Shown piece after piece: positions 32,548 through 41,691 of a stretch of 64,000 nt of DNA. The notes beneath the pieces are model-generated. The model was not told the DNA's origin. It searched no databases and was given only the letters and a program-made list of their open reading frames with translations. The stretch comes from Chloroflexota bacterium. Lineage in GTDB: Bacteria; Chloroflexota; Dehalococcoidia; Lucifugimonadales; JACPCK01. The position numbers and the translations under genes were made by a program. The stretch lies in contig JACPCK010000035.1 in assembly GCA_016179845.1 (NCBI GenBank), positions 64,001-128,000 of the forward strand, read 5' to 3'. Within the stretch, counting starts at the first letter, position 1; the number at the start of each line of letters is the position of its first letter.

Positions 32548-35500
32548 TTGGAGTTCACCCATCTCCACGTCCATACCGAGTTCAGCCTCCTGGACGGTCT
32601 GTCACGCATACCTGCTCTTGTCCAGCGGGCCCAGCATCTCGGTATGGATTCTTTAGCCATCACCGACCACGGGTCTCTCTACGGTGCTGTGGAGTTCTAC
32701 TCCCACTGCCGAGAGGCAGGTATCAAGCCCATCATCGGCTCTGAGGTCTATGTGGCGTCCGAAAGCCGCCTATCTAAGAGCCCAGCGGAGAAGAGCCCAT
32801 TTCACCTCACGCTTCTGGCCCAGAATGCCCAGGGGTACAAGAACCTGATCCGCCTGGTGACAAAGGCTCACCTGGAGGGTTTCTACTATCGTCCTCGCAT
32901 TGACAGTGACCTGCTCGCCGAGTGCTCCTCGGGCCTAATCGCCCTTTCGGGGTGCCTCAACGCCCGATTGCCTCGTCTCCTGACGGATGGGCGCACCGAG
33001 GAGGCCATTCAGGCGGCCCGCTGGTTCAAGGATGTCTTTGCCGACAGGTTTTACCTGGAGCTCCAGAGGCACACAGGCATGCCAGAGTTGGAGGAAGTGA
33101 ACCGGCGGCTCCTAGCTCTAGGCCAGGAGTTGAGCATACCCGTAGTGGCCACCAACGATAGCCACTACACCCTCCGGGAGGATGCCCCCCTTCAGGATGT
33201 CCTCATCTGTATCCAGACCAACACCACCATCAATGACCCCAAACGCCTGAAGATGGAGGGGGACTCCTTCTACTTGAAGAGCCCGGAAGAGATGGCTCTG
33301 CTTTTTCAGGACATCCCCGAGGCTATCAGGAACACACGACAGGTTGCCGAGTCCTGCGACTTTGAAATGCAGTTCGGCCAGGCCCGCCTGCCTGATTTCC
33401 CTACTCCCAGTGGGCAAGCCCCTCAGGAGTACCTGGCTGCCCTCTGCTGGGAGGGGCTAAGGGAGAGGCTGCCTCAGCGGAGCGAGAGCTACGATAAACG
33501 CCTCGCCTATGAGCTGGAAGTTATCCGCCAGACCCGCTTTGCCAACTACTTCCTGGTCGTGTGGGACATCGCCACCTTCGCCAGGCGCGATGGCATCCTC
33601 TTCGGTGTCCGGGGCTCTGCGGCCGCCAGCTTGGCCCTCTACTGTCTGCGGGTCACCGACGTAGACCCCGTCCAGTTCAGGCTGGTCTTCGAGCGATTCC
33701 TCAATCCGGAACGCAAGGATATGCCTGACATAGACATGGACTTCCAGGACGATCGCCGGGGCGAGGTGATCCGTCGAGTCGTAGAAAAGTACGGTGCAGA
33801 CAGAGTTGCCCAGATAATAACCTTCGGCACCTTGGGAGCCAAAGCAGCTATACGGGATGTGGGCCGCGCTTTAGCCTTGACCTACGCTGACGTAGACCGG
33901 ATTGCAAAGCTCATACCCAACCGCCTGCACATCACAATTGGGGAAGCCCTTGAGCAGAGTCCCGAGCTCAAGCAGGCGTACGAAAGCGACCTTCAATACA
34001 AGAAGCTGATAGACACCGCCCAAGGGCTGGAAGGGGTCACCCGCCATGCAAGCACTCATGCCGCCGGAGTGGTGATCACCCAGGAGCCATTGACTGAGTA
34101 CGTACCCCTTCAGCGGCCTGTCAAGGCAGAGGAAGGCCTCGAGACAGCTATGACCCAGTACTCCATGGAGCCCATCGCCAAGCTGGGCCTCCTGAAAGTC
34201 GATTTCCTGGGCCTGGCTAACCTGACCATTCTCCACAAGGCAATCAAGACTGTAGAAGAGAATCGTGGCCTCCGGGTAGACCTCCACGACATACCCCTCT
34301 CTGAACAAAAGGCTTTTCAGGTCCTCTCCTCGGGGGAGACCGCCGACGTCTTTCAGCTAGAGGGCCAGGGTATGCGCCGCTACATCAAAGAGCTGAAGCC
34401 CTCCTCAATTCAGGACGTAGCCGCCATGATCGCCCTCTATCGCCCCGGACCTATGGAACACATCGATACCTACATACGGGCCAAGCACGGCCAGCAGGAG
34501 GTGCGCTACCTTCATCCCGAGCTAAAAGACATACTGGAAGAGACCTACGGAGTCATCGTGTTCCAGGACCAGGTGCTCCTCATAGCGCAGGCCTTCGCTG
34601 GTTACTCCCTGGGGGAGGCCGACATCGTGCGCAAGGCTATGGGCAAGAAGATACCGGAGATCATGAAGAGAGAGCGGGAGCGGTTCGTGGAAGGGGCTGT
34701 CAGAAAAGGCTTTTCCCGGTCCCTGGCGCAGGAGGTATTCGCCCTCATCGAACCCTTTGCCGGGTATGCCTTCAACAAGGCCCACTCGGTAAGCTACGCG
34801 CTCATCGCCTACTGGACAGCCTACTTCAAGGCCAACTTCCCGGTGGAATACATGACGGCCGTGCTCAACACCCGCCGCGGCAATTTGGAGAAGGTGGCCG
34901 GCGCCGTCGTTGAGTGTCAGCGCCTCCGCATTCCCATCTTGCCTCCCGATGTGAACAAGAGCCTTGTGGAGTTCTCCATTGAGAACTCCACCGACGGAGT
35001 GCAGGGTATCCGCTTCGGCCTGGCCGCGGTCAAGAACGTGGGCGAGGCGGCAGTGGAGCCCATCCTGGCTGCCAGGCGTGAGGCGGGCCCCTTCGGGTCG
35101 CTGGAGGACTTCTGTCGCAGGGCGGACCTTCGTGGGGTGAACCGGCGCGCCCTGGAGAGCCTGGTCAAGGTCGGCGCCCTGGACTCTCTTGCACCCAGGG
35201 GCTCCCTCCTGGCTGCCGTGGAGCGGCTCCTGGCCCTCTCCCACAGGGAGGCCCGCCTCAGGGAGATAGGCCAAGCCAGTATGTTCGACCTCTTCGGGCA
35301 GAAGGTACCGCTGCCCTCGGGAGGAATTGGCCTCGAGAACGTAGAGCTCCCGTCCCGCCAGAAGGCATCGTGGGAGAAGGAGCTTCTGGGCGTATCCCTG
35401 TCTGAGAACCCCTGGGCTCAGGTGCTTCAGTCCGTGGGCCGGGAGGCTGTGGTCTCCAGAGCTGACATCATGCCCGAGATGGAGGGCCAGAAGATTATTC

Positions 35501-36045
35501 TCGTGGGCCAGGTCTCCTCCGTTCGCAAGATACCCACCAGGAACCAGCGCTTTTTCGTCAGCGCCAGCCTGGAGCTGCTCAACGGAGACATCGAAGTTAC
35601 CCTTTGGCCTCCCTTGTACGACCGCGACCCTTCTCTGTGGGTCGAGGGCCAGCTCCTCTGGGTCGTAGGAAGAGTGAGAGTGCGGGACGACCGGACTTCC
35701 GTTACCTGTGATGAAGCCAGGCCATACAAGGTGATAGCCAACGGGTCGGGAAAGGGAGGTGACCCAGTTCTCCAGGCTGAGCAGCCAGGCCAGCCTGCTC
35801 CGGGTCAAGCCACCGGGCTTCTCATCACCATCCGGGAGAGTGACAGCCCCCATGAGGATGAGCAGCGGCTCCGGGAAGCCGTGAAGATCCTCCTGGAATA
35901 TCCTGGCACTTCCCAGGTTACCTTGCGTCTGCTCTCCAACGGTCGGCGGTACAAGGTGTTGCCGGCCAATACCGTTGGGCTATGTCCGGAGCTGTTGAGG
36001 AAACTGGGAGAGCTTCTGGGTGAGGAAGCGGTTCACACCCTTTGA
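32548..36045 (+). CDS. dnaE: DNA polymerase III alpha subunit
   Basis: The 1165-residue replicative polymerase starts at a TTG behind GAGGAGGTG. The N-terminal PHP domain reads FTHLHVHTEFSLLDG and ITDHGSLYG. The polymerase palm has the catalytic aspartates in MPDIDMDFQDDRRGE. KKIPEIMKRERERF and AGYAFNKAHSVSYALIAYW are further signatures. A tandem HhH/OB region near residues 860-1080 holds IILVGQVSSVRKIPTRNQRF. Length equals standard DnaE1. It acts with the holB product in the holoenzyme. It stands alone, convergent with the MoxR gene. Confidence 0.97.
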   Translation: MEFTHLHVHTEFSLLDGLSRIPALVQRAQHLGMDSLAITDHGSLYGAVEFYSHCREAGIKPIIGSEVYVASESRLSKSPAEKSPFHLTLLAQNAQGYKNLIRLVTKAHLEGFYYRPRIDSDLLAECSSGLIALSGCLNARLPRLLTDGRTEEAIQAARWFKDVFADRFYLELQRHTGMPELEEVNRRLLALGQELSIPVVATNDSHYTLREDAPLQDVLICIQTNTTINDPKRLKMEGDSFYLKSPEEMALLFQDIPEAIRNTRQVAESCDFEMQFGQARLPDFPTPSGQAPQEYLAALCWEGLRERLPQRSESYDKRLAYELEVIRQTRFANYFLVVWDIATFARRDGILFGVRGSAAASLALYCLRVTDVDPVQFRLVFERFLNPERKDMPDIDMDFQDDRRGEVIRRVVEKYGADRVAQIITFGTLGAKAAIRDVGRALALTYADVDRIAKLIPNRLHITIGEALEQSPELKQAYESDLQYKKLIDTAQGLEGVTRHASTHAAGVVITQEPLTEYVPLQRPVKAEEGLETAMTQYSMEPIAKLGLLKVDFLGLANLTILHKAIKTVEENRGLRVDLHDIPLSEQKAFQVLSSGETADVFQLEGQGMRRYIKELKPSSIQDVAAMIALYRPGPMEHIDTYIRAKHGQQEVRYLHPELKDILEETYGVIVFQDQVLLIAQAFAGYSLGEADIVRKAMGKKIPEIMKRERERFVEGAVRKGFSRSLAQEVFALIEPFAGYAFNKAHSVSYALIAYWTAYFKANFPVEYMTAVLNTRRGNLEKVAGAVVECQRLRIPILPPDVNKSLVEFSIENSTDGVQGIRFGLAAVKNVGEAAVEPILAARREAGPFGSLEDFCRRADLRGVNRRALESLVKVGALDSLAPRGSLLAAVERLLALSHREARLREIGQASMFDLFGQKVPLPSGGIGLENVELPSRQKASWEKELLGVSLSENPWAQVLQSVGREAVVSRADIMPEMEGQKIILVGQVSSVRKIPTRNQRFFVSASLELLNGDIEVTLWPPLYDRDPSLWVEGQLLWVVGRVRVRDDRTSVTCDEARPYKVIANGSGKGGDPVLQAEQPGQPAPGQATGLLITIRESDSPHEDEQRLREAVKILLEYPGTSQVTLRLLSNGRRYKVLPANTVGLCPELLRKLGELLGEEAVHTL

Positions 36046-36063
36046 AAAGCTGGCGCCAGACTA

Positions 36064-37035
36064 TTAGCTGGGGCTCCAGCCCTTGGCCCTGGCGCCCGGC
36101 ACCGGCACCGTCTCCAGGATAGAGCCCGTTATCCTGCGACCGTCGTTGCCACGCATACGGGCAGCAGGGCCCACGATAAGCCGGTGAGCTATTACAGCTT
36201 CCGCCATCTCCTTCACATCGTCGGGCAGGATGTAGTCCCGCCCCCTGAGGAGCGCCAGCGCCTGGGAGGTGCGGAAGAGGGCCAGGGAGGCCCTGGGAGA
36301 TGCCCCTAGAGCCACATCGGAGTGCTTGCGGGTCGCTTCTACTAGGGCCACGATGTACTGCTTCACCAGGCTGTCCACGTACACCTGCTTCACCTCTTCC
36401 TGGGCCTGGATGAGCTCCTCCGGCGTAACCGCGGGCTCCAGGGAGTCGATGGGATGGGCCAACTGCTGACGCTCCATGATGGTCATCTCATCGGCAAGGC
36501 TAGGGTAGCCCAGGGTTATCCTCAGCATGAACCGGTCGAGTTGGGCCTCCGGAAGAGGGAAGGTGCCCTCATACTCGATGGGATTTTGAGTAGCCATCAC
36601 TATGAAGGGCCTCGGCAAGGGACGGGTCACACCGTCCACCGTGACCTGGCGCTCCTCCATGGCCTCCAGCAGCGCCGACTGGGTCTTGGGCGTCGCCCGG
36701 TTGATCTCGTCGGCCAGGACTACCTGGGCCACAACCGGCCCTGGGCGGAACTCGAACTCTCCCACCTTCTGGTTGAAGATGGAAACTCCGGTGATGTCGC
36801 TGGGTAGGAGGTCCGGTGTAAACTGGATTCGTTTGAAGGTGCACCTGGTAGAACGGGCCATGCTCTTGGCCAGCATGGTCTTCCCCACCCCCGGGACGTC
36901 CTCGATGAGGATGTGTCCCCGAGAAAGAAGGGCGATCACCGCCTGCTGGACGGCCTGATCCTTGCCAACAATGACCTTGTTTACATTGCCTACGATTCGC
37001 TGACCTATATCTCTGGCTGCTGACTGGACCGCCAC
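36064..37035 (-). CDS. MoxR-family AAA+ ATPase
   Basis: This is a ~323-residue protein from the GTG at 37035, which has GGAGGGAAGC directly upstream; an ATG at 37089 is the alternative. Walker A is [16 protein letters not shown], Walker B is [20 protein letters not shown], sensor 1 is [20 protein letters not shown], and arginine fingers follow in LDRFML. The C-terminal lid contains [19 protein letters not shown]. MoxR ATPases act as chaperones that often work with a vWA protein and a DUF58 protein. Neither partner is adjacent here, and the VIT/vWA gene is 29 kb away. Confidence 0.92.
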   Translation of the reverse strand: MAVQSAARDIGQRIVGNVNKVIVGKDQAVQQAVIALLSRGHILIEDVPGVGKTMLAKSMARSTRCTFKRIQFTPDLLPSDITGVSIFNQKVGEFEFRPGPVVAQVVLADEINRATPKTQSALLEAMEERQVTVDGVTRPLPRPFIVMATQNPIEYEGTFPLPEAQLDRFMLRITLGYPSLADEMTIMERQQLAHPIDSLEPAVTPEELIQAQEEVKQVYVDSLVKQYIVALVEATRKHSDVALGASPRASLALFRTSQALALLRGRDYILPDDVKEMAEAVIAHRLIVGPAARMRGNDGRRITGSILETVPVPGARAKGWSPS

Positions 37036-37155
37036 GCTTCCCTCCACTCCTTGGCATATTCGACTTTGAAGTAGCCTAGAGTTTAGCATAATTGGCCTGT
37101 TGTCAACACCGCCGCGTCGGACGCCGGTCCAATGGTAGACTTGGCAGGCCACCCG

Positions 37156-37184
37156 TTGCTCTGCCAAGATGCGCCTGGTACAAT
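37156..37184 (+). promoter_or_regulatory. Promoter of the T-box leader and cimA
   Basis: TTGCTC (37156-37161), 17 bases, TACAAT (37179-37184). Transcription would start near 37191, at the beginning of the T-box leader and about 295 bases before the cimA ATG. Confidence 0.6.
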
Positions 37185-37190
37185 GGCCTA

Positions 37191-37460
37191 GCGAAAGGCG
37201 ACGAAGGAGACGAGTAGGGGAATTCGCCTTCCACAGCGAGCCCCGTATAGTGTGAGGGGGTGGGCTGGTGGCCTCCGAAAATCTCTCCTGAGCCTCTGCC
37301 CGAAGCGGGTTGGACCCGTTGTAGGCGCAGGCGGGTAGCCCGCCGTTAAAAGGGCGAGGGCATGACGGTGCCCTGCTGAGAGCTCCGGCTGGGCCGGAGA
37401 ATGAGGGTGGTACCGCGGGAGAAGAAGTCCCGTCCCTGGTGGACGGGACTTCTTGTTTTA
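37191..37460 (+). promoter_or_regulatory. T-box riboswitch leader, probably isoleucine-tRNA responsive
   Basis: The leader carries the T-box signature AGGGTGGTACCGCG at 37404-37417. It is preceded by a stem III hairpin (CTCCGGC-TGG-GCCGGAG, 37383-37399) and followed by a strong terminator. The 5' part has the usual stem I elements: GAAGGAGACGAGTAG at its start and an AGCGAGCC bulge near 37234. The specifier region reads CCGAAAATCTCTCCTGAGC, giving ATC (37281-37283) as best specifier, an isoleucine codon. The T in TGGT would pair with an A discriminator, as in tRNA-Ile. Uncharged tRNA would stabilise the antiterminator and allow transcription of citramalate synthase. The T-box call is firm; the specifier is less so. 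Confidence 0.88.
37422..37460 (+). terminator. Intrinsic terminator of the T-box leader
   Basis: AAGAAGTCCCGTCC (37422-37435) and GGACGGGACTTCTT (37441-37454) form a perfect 14-bp stem with a 5-base loop, followed by GTTTTA. The 5' arm starts five bases after the T-box sequence, in the standard competition arrangement with the antiterminator. cimA starts 26 bases downstream. Confidence 0.9.
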
Positions 37461-37486
37461 GCTACTGCCTTGTTTGGAGGTGGGAC

Positions 37487-39067
37487 ATGGCGTTGATAGA
37501 GCTTTACGACACTACCTTGAGGGACGGAACCCAGCAGGAGGGTATATCCCTCTCGGTGGAGGACAAGCTGAGGATCACACAGAAGCTGGATGAGCTGGGC
37601 TTTCACTATGTGGAAGGGGGATGGCCTGGCTCCAACCCCAAGGACGAGGAGTATTTCCGCAGGGTCAAGTCACACCAGCTCAAGTGTGCCGTCGTGGCCG
37701 CCTTCGGTAGCACCCGCAGGGCCGGTACCGCCGTCCAGCAAGATGCCAACATAAAGGCCCTGGTGGAGTCGGCAGCACGGGTATGCACCCTGGTGGGCAA
37801 GAGCTACGACCTCCAGGTCACCCACGTCCTGGAGACGAGTCTGGAGGAGAACCTGGCCATGATTGCCGAGTCGGTCGGATACCTGAAGGGGTTGGGTCGA
37901 AAGGTGTTCTTTGACGCGGAGCATTTCTTCGACGGGATCAAGGCAAACCCGGCTTATGCCCTCCAGTGCGTCCGGGCGGCGGCCAAGGCTGGTGCGGACT
38001 GCGTTATCCTTTGTGACACCAACGGGGGCACCCTGCCGCACACCGTGTATGAGGTGGTAAGGAAAGTGGGACAGGAGATCCACGCACCCTTGGGTATTCA
38101 CGCCCATAACGACACAGATACCGCAGTGGCCAGTAGCCTGGAGGCTGTCAGGGCCGGCGCAGTCCACGTCCAGGGGACCATAAACGGCTATGGGGAGAGG
38201 TGCGGCAATGCTAACCTCCTCTCCGTCATCGCCAATCTGAAGCTGAAGATGGGCATCGATTGCTTAGACCAGGAACGACTGGCCCAGCTTACGGAGGTCT
38301 CCTACTTCGTCAGTGAGGTTGTGAACATGGCGCCCAACAGCTCCCAGCCCTATGTGGGCGCCAGTGCCTTCGCCCACAAGGGCGGGCTCCATGCCTCAGC
38401 GGTGGCCAAGTTGGAGGAGAGCTACCAACACATCAGGCCTGAGCTGGTGGGCAACAGCAAGCGAGTCTTGGTGTCTGAGTTGTCGGGCCGGAGCAACGTC
38501 GTCTGGAAGCTGAGGGAGATGGGACTTCGAGTGTCCAGCGAGGAGGTGCGCCGGCTGGTGGAGGTGATAAAGGAGAGGGAGAGCCGCGGGTTCCAGTATG
38601 AGGGGGCGGAGGCCTCTCTGGAGTTATTGGTTCGGCGGGGCCTTCCCGACTACCTGCCTCCCTTTGAGCTGGTGGACTTCATGGTGGTGGTGGAGAAGCG
38701 GCGGCGTCCCTCCCTGGAGAACGGCGGCGACCTCCTGTCAGAGGCCACCGTCAAGCTCAGGATAGGCAAGGAGGTCATCCATACGGCTGCTGAGGGAAAC
38801 GGGCCTGTCAACGCCCTGGACCACGCAGCTCGTAAGGCCCTCCTCCAGTTCTATCCAAAGCTCAAGTCTGTGCGCCTCGTGGACTACAAGGTTCGAGTGG
38901 TGGACCAGGGCTCCGGCACAGGGGCCAACGTCCGGGTGTTGATTGAGTCTACTGATGGCTCAGGGACATCGCAAACGGTAGGCTGCTCTACCAACATCAT
39001 CGAGGCTTCCTGGATGGCCCTGGCGGACAGCCTGGAATGGTGGCTCCTTCGGGAAAAGGCTACGTGA
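37487..39067 (+). CDS. cimA: (R)-citramalate synthase
   Basis: This 526-residue enzyme makes (R)-citramalate from pyruvate and acetyl-CoA, the first step of threonine-independent isoleucine synthesis. The TIM-barrel N-domain begins ALIELYDTTLRDGTQQEGIS (catalytic Arg and metal Asp) and has LGIHAHNDTDTAVA with the metal His-x-His, GTINGYGERCGNANL and AFAHKGGLHASAV. The LeuA-dimer regulatory domain occupies roughly residues 390-520. Length and the long GGWPGSNPKDEEYF segment fit the citramalate-synthase subfamily better than LeuA or NifV. GGAGG precedes the ATG by six bases. The upstream T-box with an isoleucine specifier supports this pathway. Confidence 0.9.
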   Translation: MALIELYDTTLRDGTQQEGISLSVEDKLRITQKLDELGFHYVEGGWPGSNPKDEEYFRRVKSHQLKCAVVAAFGSTRRAGTAVQQDANIKALVESAARVCTLVGKSYDLQVTHVLETSLEENLAMIAESVGYLKGLGRKVFFDAEHFFDGIKANPAYALQCVRAAAKAGADCVILCDTNGGTLPHTVYEVVRKVGQEIHAPLGIHAHNDTDTAVASSLEAVRAGAVHVQGTINGYGERCGNANLLSVIANLKLKMGIDCLDQERLAQLTEVSYFVSEVVNMAPNSSQPYVGASAFAHKGGLHASAVAKLEESYQHIRPELVGNSKRVLVSELSGRSNVVWKLREMGLRVSSEEVRRLVEVIKERESRGFQYEGAEASLELLVRRGLPDYLPPFELVDFMVVVEKRRRPSLENGGDLLSEATVKLRIGKEVIHTAAEGNGPVNALDHAARKALLQFYPKLKSVRLVDYKVRVVDQGSGTGANVRVLIESTDGSGTSQTVGCSTNIIEASWMALADSLEWWLLREKAT

Positions 39068-39076
39068 AATCAACTG

Positions 39077-39096
39077 GGGCCTTTACACAAAGGCCC
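39077..39096 (+). terminator. Hairpin after cimA
   Basis: GGGCCTTT (39077-39084) and AAAGGCCC (39089-39096) make a perfect 8-bp stem with a 4-base loop, ten bases after the cimA stop. A CT-rich rather than pure T tract follows, so it is a candidate terminator only. Confidence 0.5.
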
Positions 39097-39164
39097 TCCC
39101 CCTTGCCCTTAAGGCTCTTCTTGTACTAGTACCTATTTGCGGAAAAGGGCGTCATAATCAACCG

Positions 39165-39222
39165 CTCGTGGTGAGCCTGTCGAACCATGAGCGGTTCACC
39201 CTTCGACAAGCTCAGGGTGAGC
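39165..39222. repeat. Dispersed intergenic inverted repeat, copy 2
   Basis: TGAGCCTGTCGAA (39172-39184) and TTCGACAAGCTCA (39202-39214) can pair with one mismatch, and the flanks repeat GAGCGG. It is the same unit as at 44204-44260 and, degenerately, 22407 and 59334. It lies between cimA and the convergent PDZ gene. Confidence 0.7.
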
Positions 39223-39267
39223 GGGGTTAGGGCGGGCCTTATGTACGCGTATTTATGGAACTAGGTA

Positions 39268-40176
39268 CTAGGCGGAAGGCAAGCCCGCTGTCGCAGAGTT
39301 GTATGGGGCGGCAGGTGAGCTTGAAGTGCTGCCACCACCCTGCCTGCTCTCATTACCCATCGCGCCCTTCATCGACGAGTGCCCGCGCCCAGACTGGTGC
39401 GGCACCTTCTTAGGGGACATGGGTTGGAATGGAGCCACTAGAAGCTGGACGAAAGTCCCATCCCTGGTAATCACAATGACCTTATCGTCAGCCTTCAGGT
39501 CTCCAGGCTGGACCCGCTGCCATCGTCCCTTCAAGATCGGCGTCTCATCCGTAATGGTCACCGTAATACTTGCTCCACCATCCTTGGGCGCTACGGTCAC
39601 GCTGTTGCCGCTGACAGCCGTTATCGTTCCTGCCACCAGGCCATAGGTGACGGTCTTCCCGTCCTCTTCCATGCTGACCTGGGCCCTGACCAGGCGGTCA
39701 AGATGCCCCGGCAGAGGAAGTTCAGCCGCCCCGGTGACATTGCCCTTAGCTACTTCCTGGCCCGGCCTCTCTCCCAAGACCACGTCCACCGTCTGCTCGG
39801 CACCATTGCGCTTGATGGTCAGCTTGATGGTGTCCCCGGGCTGGGCGGCCTTTACGGCCTCCTGGAGGACCTTCATGGTGGCCGCTTGCCTGTTGACTGC
39901 GGCTATCACGTCCTTCTCCTTGAGGCCAGCCTTCTCCGCAGGGCTGTCCTTGAGGACCTTTAGAATGACCAGCCCTACCTCTTCCTTCAGGTCGCGGCTC
40001 TTGGTCATCCCTTTGTTGACGGGCGCCACGGCTATCCCGAGCCAGGCATGGGCCTTGGGTGGCTCCTGCTCGTCGGAAGAGACAGCCGCCTTTGCCAGGC
40101 CTGTCCAGGCTAGAGATGCGCCCACTATGAGCAGGCTCAGGACTACGGAGGCGATGAGCAAGGGCTTTCCTTTCAT
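39268..40176 (-). CDS. Secreted PDZ-domain protein without a protease domain
   Basis: The 302-residue protein has an N-terminal signal/anchor (KPLLIASVVLSLLIVGASLAW). A PDZ domain covers about 42-135, with AWLGIAVAPV, VLKDSPAEKAGLKEKDVIAA and GDTIKLTIKRNG. The second part (about 160-245) is a beta-rich DUF5666-like domain, with GTITAVSGNSVTVAPKDG and LKADDKVIVITRDG. The C-terminus is Ser/Gly/Pro-rich and low complexity. It resembles HtrA/DegP PDZ modules, but no trypsin-like domain is present, so it likely binds peptides or membrane proteins outside the cytoplasm rather than cutting them. Exact role is unknown. Confidence 0.85.
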   Translation of the reverse strand: MKGKPLLIASVVLSLLIVGASLAWTGLAKAAVSSDEQEPPKAHAWLGIAVAPVNKGMTKSRDLKEEVGLVILKVLKDSPAEKAGLKEKDVIAAVNRQAATMKVLQEAVKAAQPGDTIKLTIKRNGAEQTVDVVLGERPGQEVAKGNVTGAAELPLPGHLDRLVRAQVSMEEDGKTVTYGLVAGTITAVSGNSVTVAPKDGGASITVTITDETPILKGRWQRVQPGDLKADDKVIVITRDGTFVQLLVAPFQPMSPKKVPHQSGRGHSSMKGAMGNESRQGGGSTSSSPAAPYNSATAGLPSA

Positions 40177-40233
40177 GTTCTCCTCCAGCTTTTGGGCTTT
40201 CTGAATATAAGAACGCCGGAGGAGACGGAAGGG

Positions 40234-40653
40234 TTAGGCCCTCCTCATGATCTCCAGGGTCGCGGCCGTGATCTTCCCGTCGATGATATTGAAGGCCCGT
40301 GTCTCGGGCCTACTGGGATCCGTCAGGGAGATGACGATATAGAAAGCCTCAGGCCAGGTAGCCAGCCTTACATCGGTCTGGGAAGGGAAGGCTGGCGAGT
40401 GTGTATGGGAGTGGTAGATTGCCAGTAACTCCCATCCATTGTCTTCGATCTCCCTGTAGGTCTGGTAAAGCTCCCTGGAGTCCATGCTGTAACGGTAGGG
40501 GCTGTGCTCTACGTTGGTCATGCGGTAGAGCTTCGCCACTTCACCGCTCTTAGCCGCCAGGATGCCGCACGCCTCGTTGGGGTTCTCCGCCAACACGTGG
40601 GACACCATCTCGTCGAAGTACTTCTGTGATAGTCTCAGCAAGACTGTCCTCAT
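40234..40653 (-). CDS. M67 family JAMM/MPN metallopeptidase
   Basis: The 139-residue single-domain protein carries the full JAMM zinc motif: Glu27 in NPNEACGILAAK, then HSHTHSPAFPSQTDV, providing His-x-His and the Ser..Asp. Bacterial stand-alone JAMM enzymes cleave C-terminal extensions of ubiquitin-like sulfur carriers (ThiS/MoaD type) or related isopeptide links. No sulfur-carrier or E1-like gene is in this window, although such partners often lie next to JAMM genes. Its 3' end is 57 bases past the PDZ gene's start, on the same strand, so co-expression is possible. Confidence 0.9.
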   Translation of the reverse strand: MRTVLLRLSQKYFDEMVSHVLAENPNEACGILAAKSGEVAKLYRMTNVEHSPYRYSMDSRELYQTYREIEDNGWELLAIYHSHTHSPAFPSQTDVRLATWPEAFYIVISLTDPSRPETRAFNIIDGKITAATLEIMRRA

Positions 40654-40883
40654 GCAGCAAGAATGCCGGGCCGGGCCGGGACCGCTTCCATTATGGAGCC
40701 TGGGTTGCTAGCAGTCTAGCTGTGGCCTATGAGGCTATGATCGGTTCCCATTTTTTCATCACCCTGCTGTGGCTCTCTGCTACAGGTGGCTTCTCGGTAA
40801 GTGCCAGAAGCATATAATATTGGGCGTGCCTGGCTATCCTTGCGAAATTGCCATATCTTCTGCCAGGCCAGGGAGCGCTGGAC

Positions 40884-41672
40884 ATGAGCGAGGACTTTCT
40901 GGTCGCCAGGAAAGACGGCATTGCCACCATCACTATCAACCGGCCTCAGCAGCGCAACGCCATAAGCTATAGCATGTGGCGGGAGCTACGGGAGATAGCG
41001 GAAGGCCTTCACAACGACCCATCGCTGCGACTGGTCGTCTTTACCGGCGCTGGGGACCAGGCCTTCTCTGCCGGCGGCGATATCAGGGACTTTGAGACCT
41101 ATCGAAGTAACTCAGCCCAGGCCAGCGTGTATAACACAGCCCTGGAAGAGGCCCTGAGGGCGGTAGAGGATATCCCCTGTCCCACCATATCCGTCGTAAA
41201 GGGCTACTGCGTAGGAGGCGGCTGCGAGTTGGCAGTGTTCACCGACCTGCGGGTCGCTACCGACGGTAGCCGCTTTGGCGTCACACCGGCCCGTCTGGGC
41301 ATTGTCCTGGAGCCTTATGCACTGCAGCGCCTGATCCAACTGCTGGGGCCTGGTGGCGCCAAGGTCCTCCTCTTGACGGCCCGCTTTCTGGACGCCCACC
41401 AGGCCCTGCGCATGGGTCTGGTGGACTGGGTCCTGCCCGCCGAGGAGATAGACGCCTTTGCAGAGAAGCTGATCACGGAAGTGTCCGCGTTGGCCCCCTT
41501 CTCCCACCGGAGCCATAAAAGACTCATTAGGTCTATCTTGGAAAATCCAGGCCTGAGGAATGTGCCTTCTGAGGAGCGGGAGCTGGTCCTCAGGGCCTTC
41601 GACACTCAGGACTTCCACGAGGGCCGGCGAGCCTTTCAGGAGAAACGACCTCCCGTGTTCAAAGGCCTCTAG
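40884..41672 (+). CDS. Enoyl-CoA hydratase/isomerase (crotonase) family protein
   Basis: The 262-residue protein starts at ATG 40884 behind GGGAGCGCTGGAC. The oxyanion-hole strand AFSAGGDIRDF and the helix VKGYCVGGGCELAVFTDLRVA are typical. The Glu in GGGCELA is the position of the first catalytic Glu of hydratases, but the second (expected in the FGxPE segment) is replaced: the protein reads FGVTPARLG. It may be an isomerase, hydrolase or decarboxylase of the superfamily rather than a true hydratase. A TATAAT at 40813 may be its -10. The CoA-transferase gene follows 19 bases downstream. Confidence 0.87.
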   Translation: MSEDFLVARKDGIATITINRPQQRNAISYSMWRELREIAEGLHNDPSLRLVVFTGAGDQAFSAGGDIRDFETYRSNSAQASVYNTALEEALRAVEDIPCPTISVVKGYCVGGGCELAVFTDLRVATDGSRFGVTPARLGIVLEPYALQRLIQLLGPGGAKVLLLTARFLDAHQALRMGLVDWVLPAEEIDAFAEKLITEVSALAPFSHRSHKRLIRSILENPGLRNVPSEERELVLRAFDTQDFHEGRRAFQEKRPPVFKGL

Positions 41673-41691
41673 TTTCGCTTTGGAGTGTCAT

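Noticed and set aside
34522-35853. 443-residue reverse-strand open frame inside dnaE
   Set aside because: It mirrors the codons of dnaE, has no family-like sequence and is the usual GC-rich antisense artefact.
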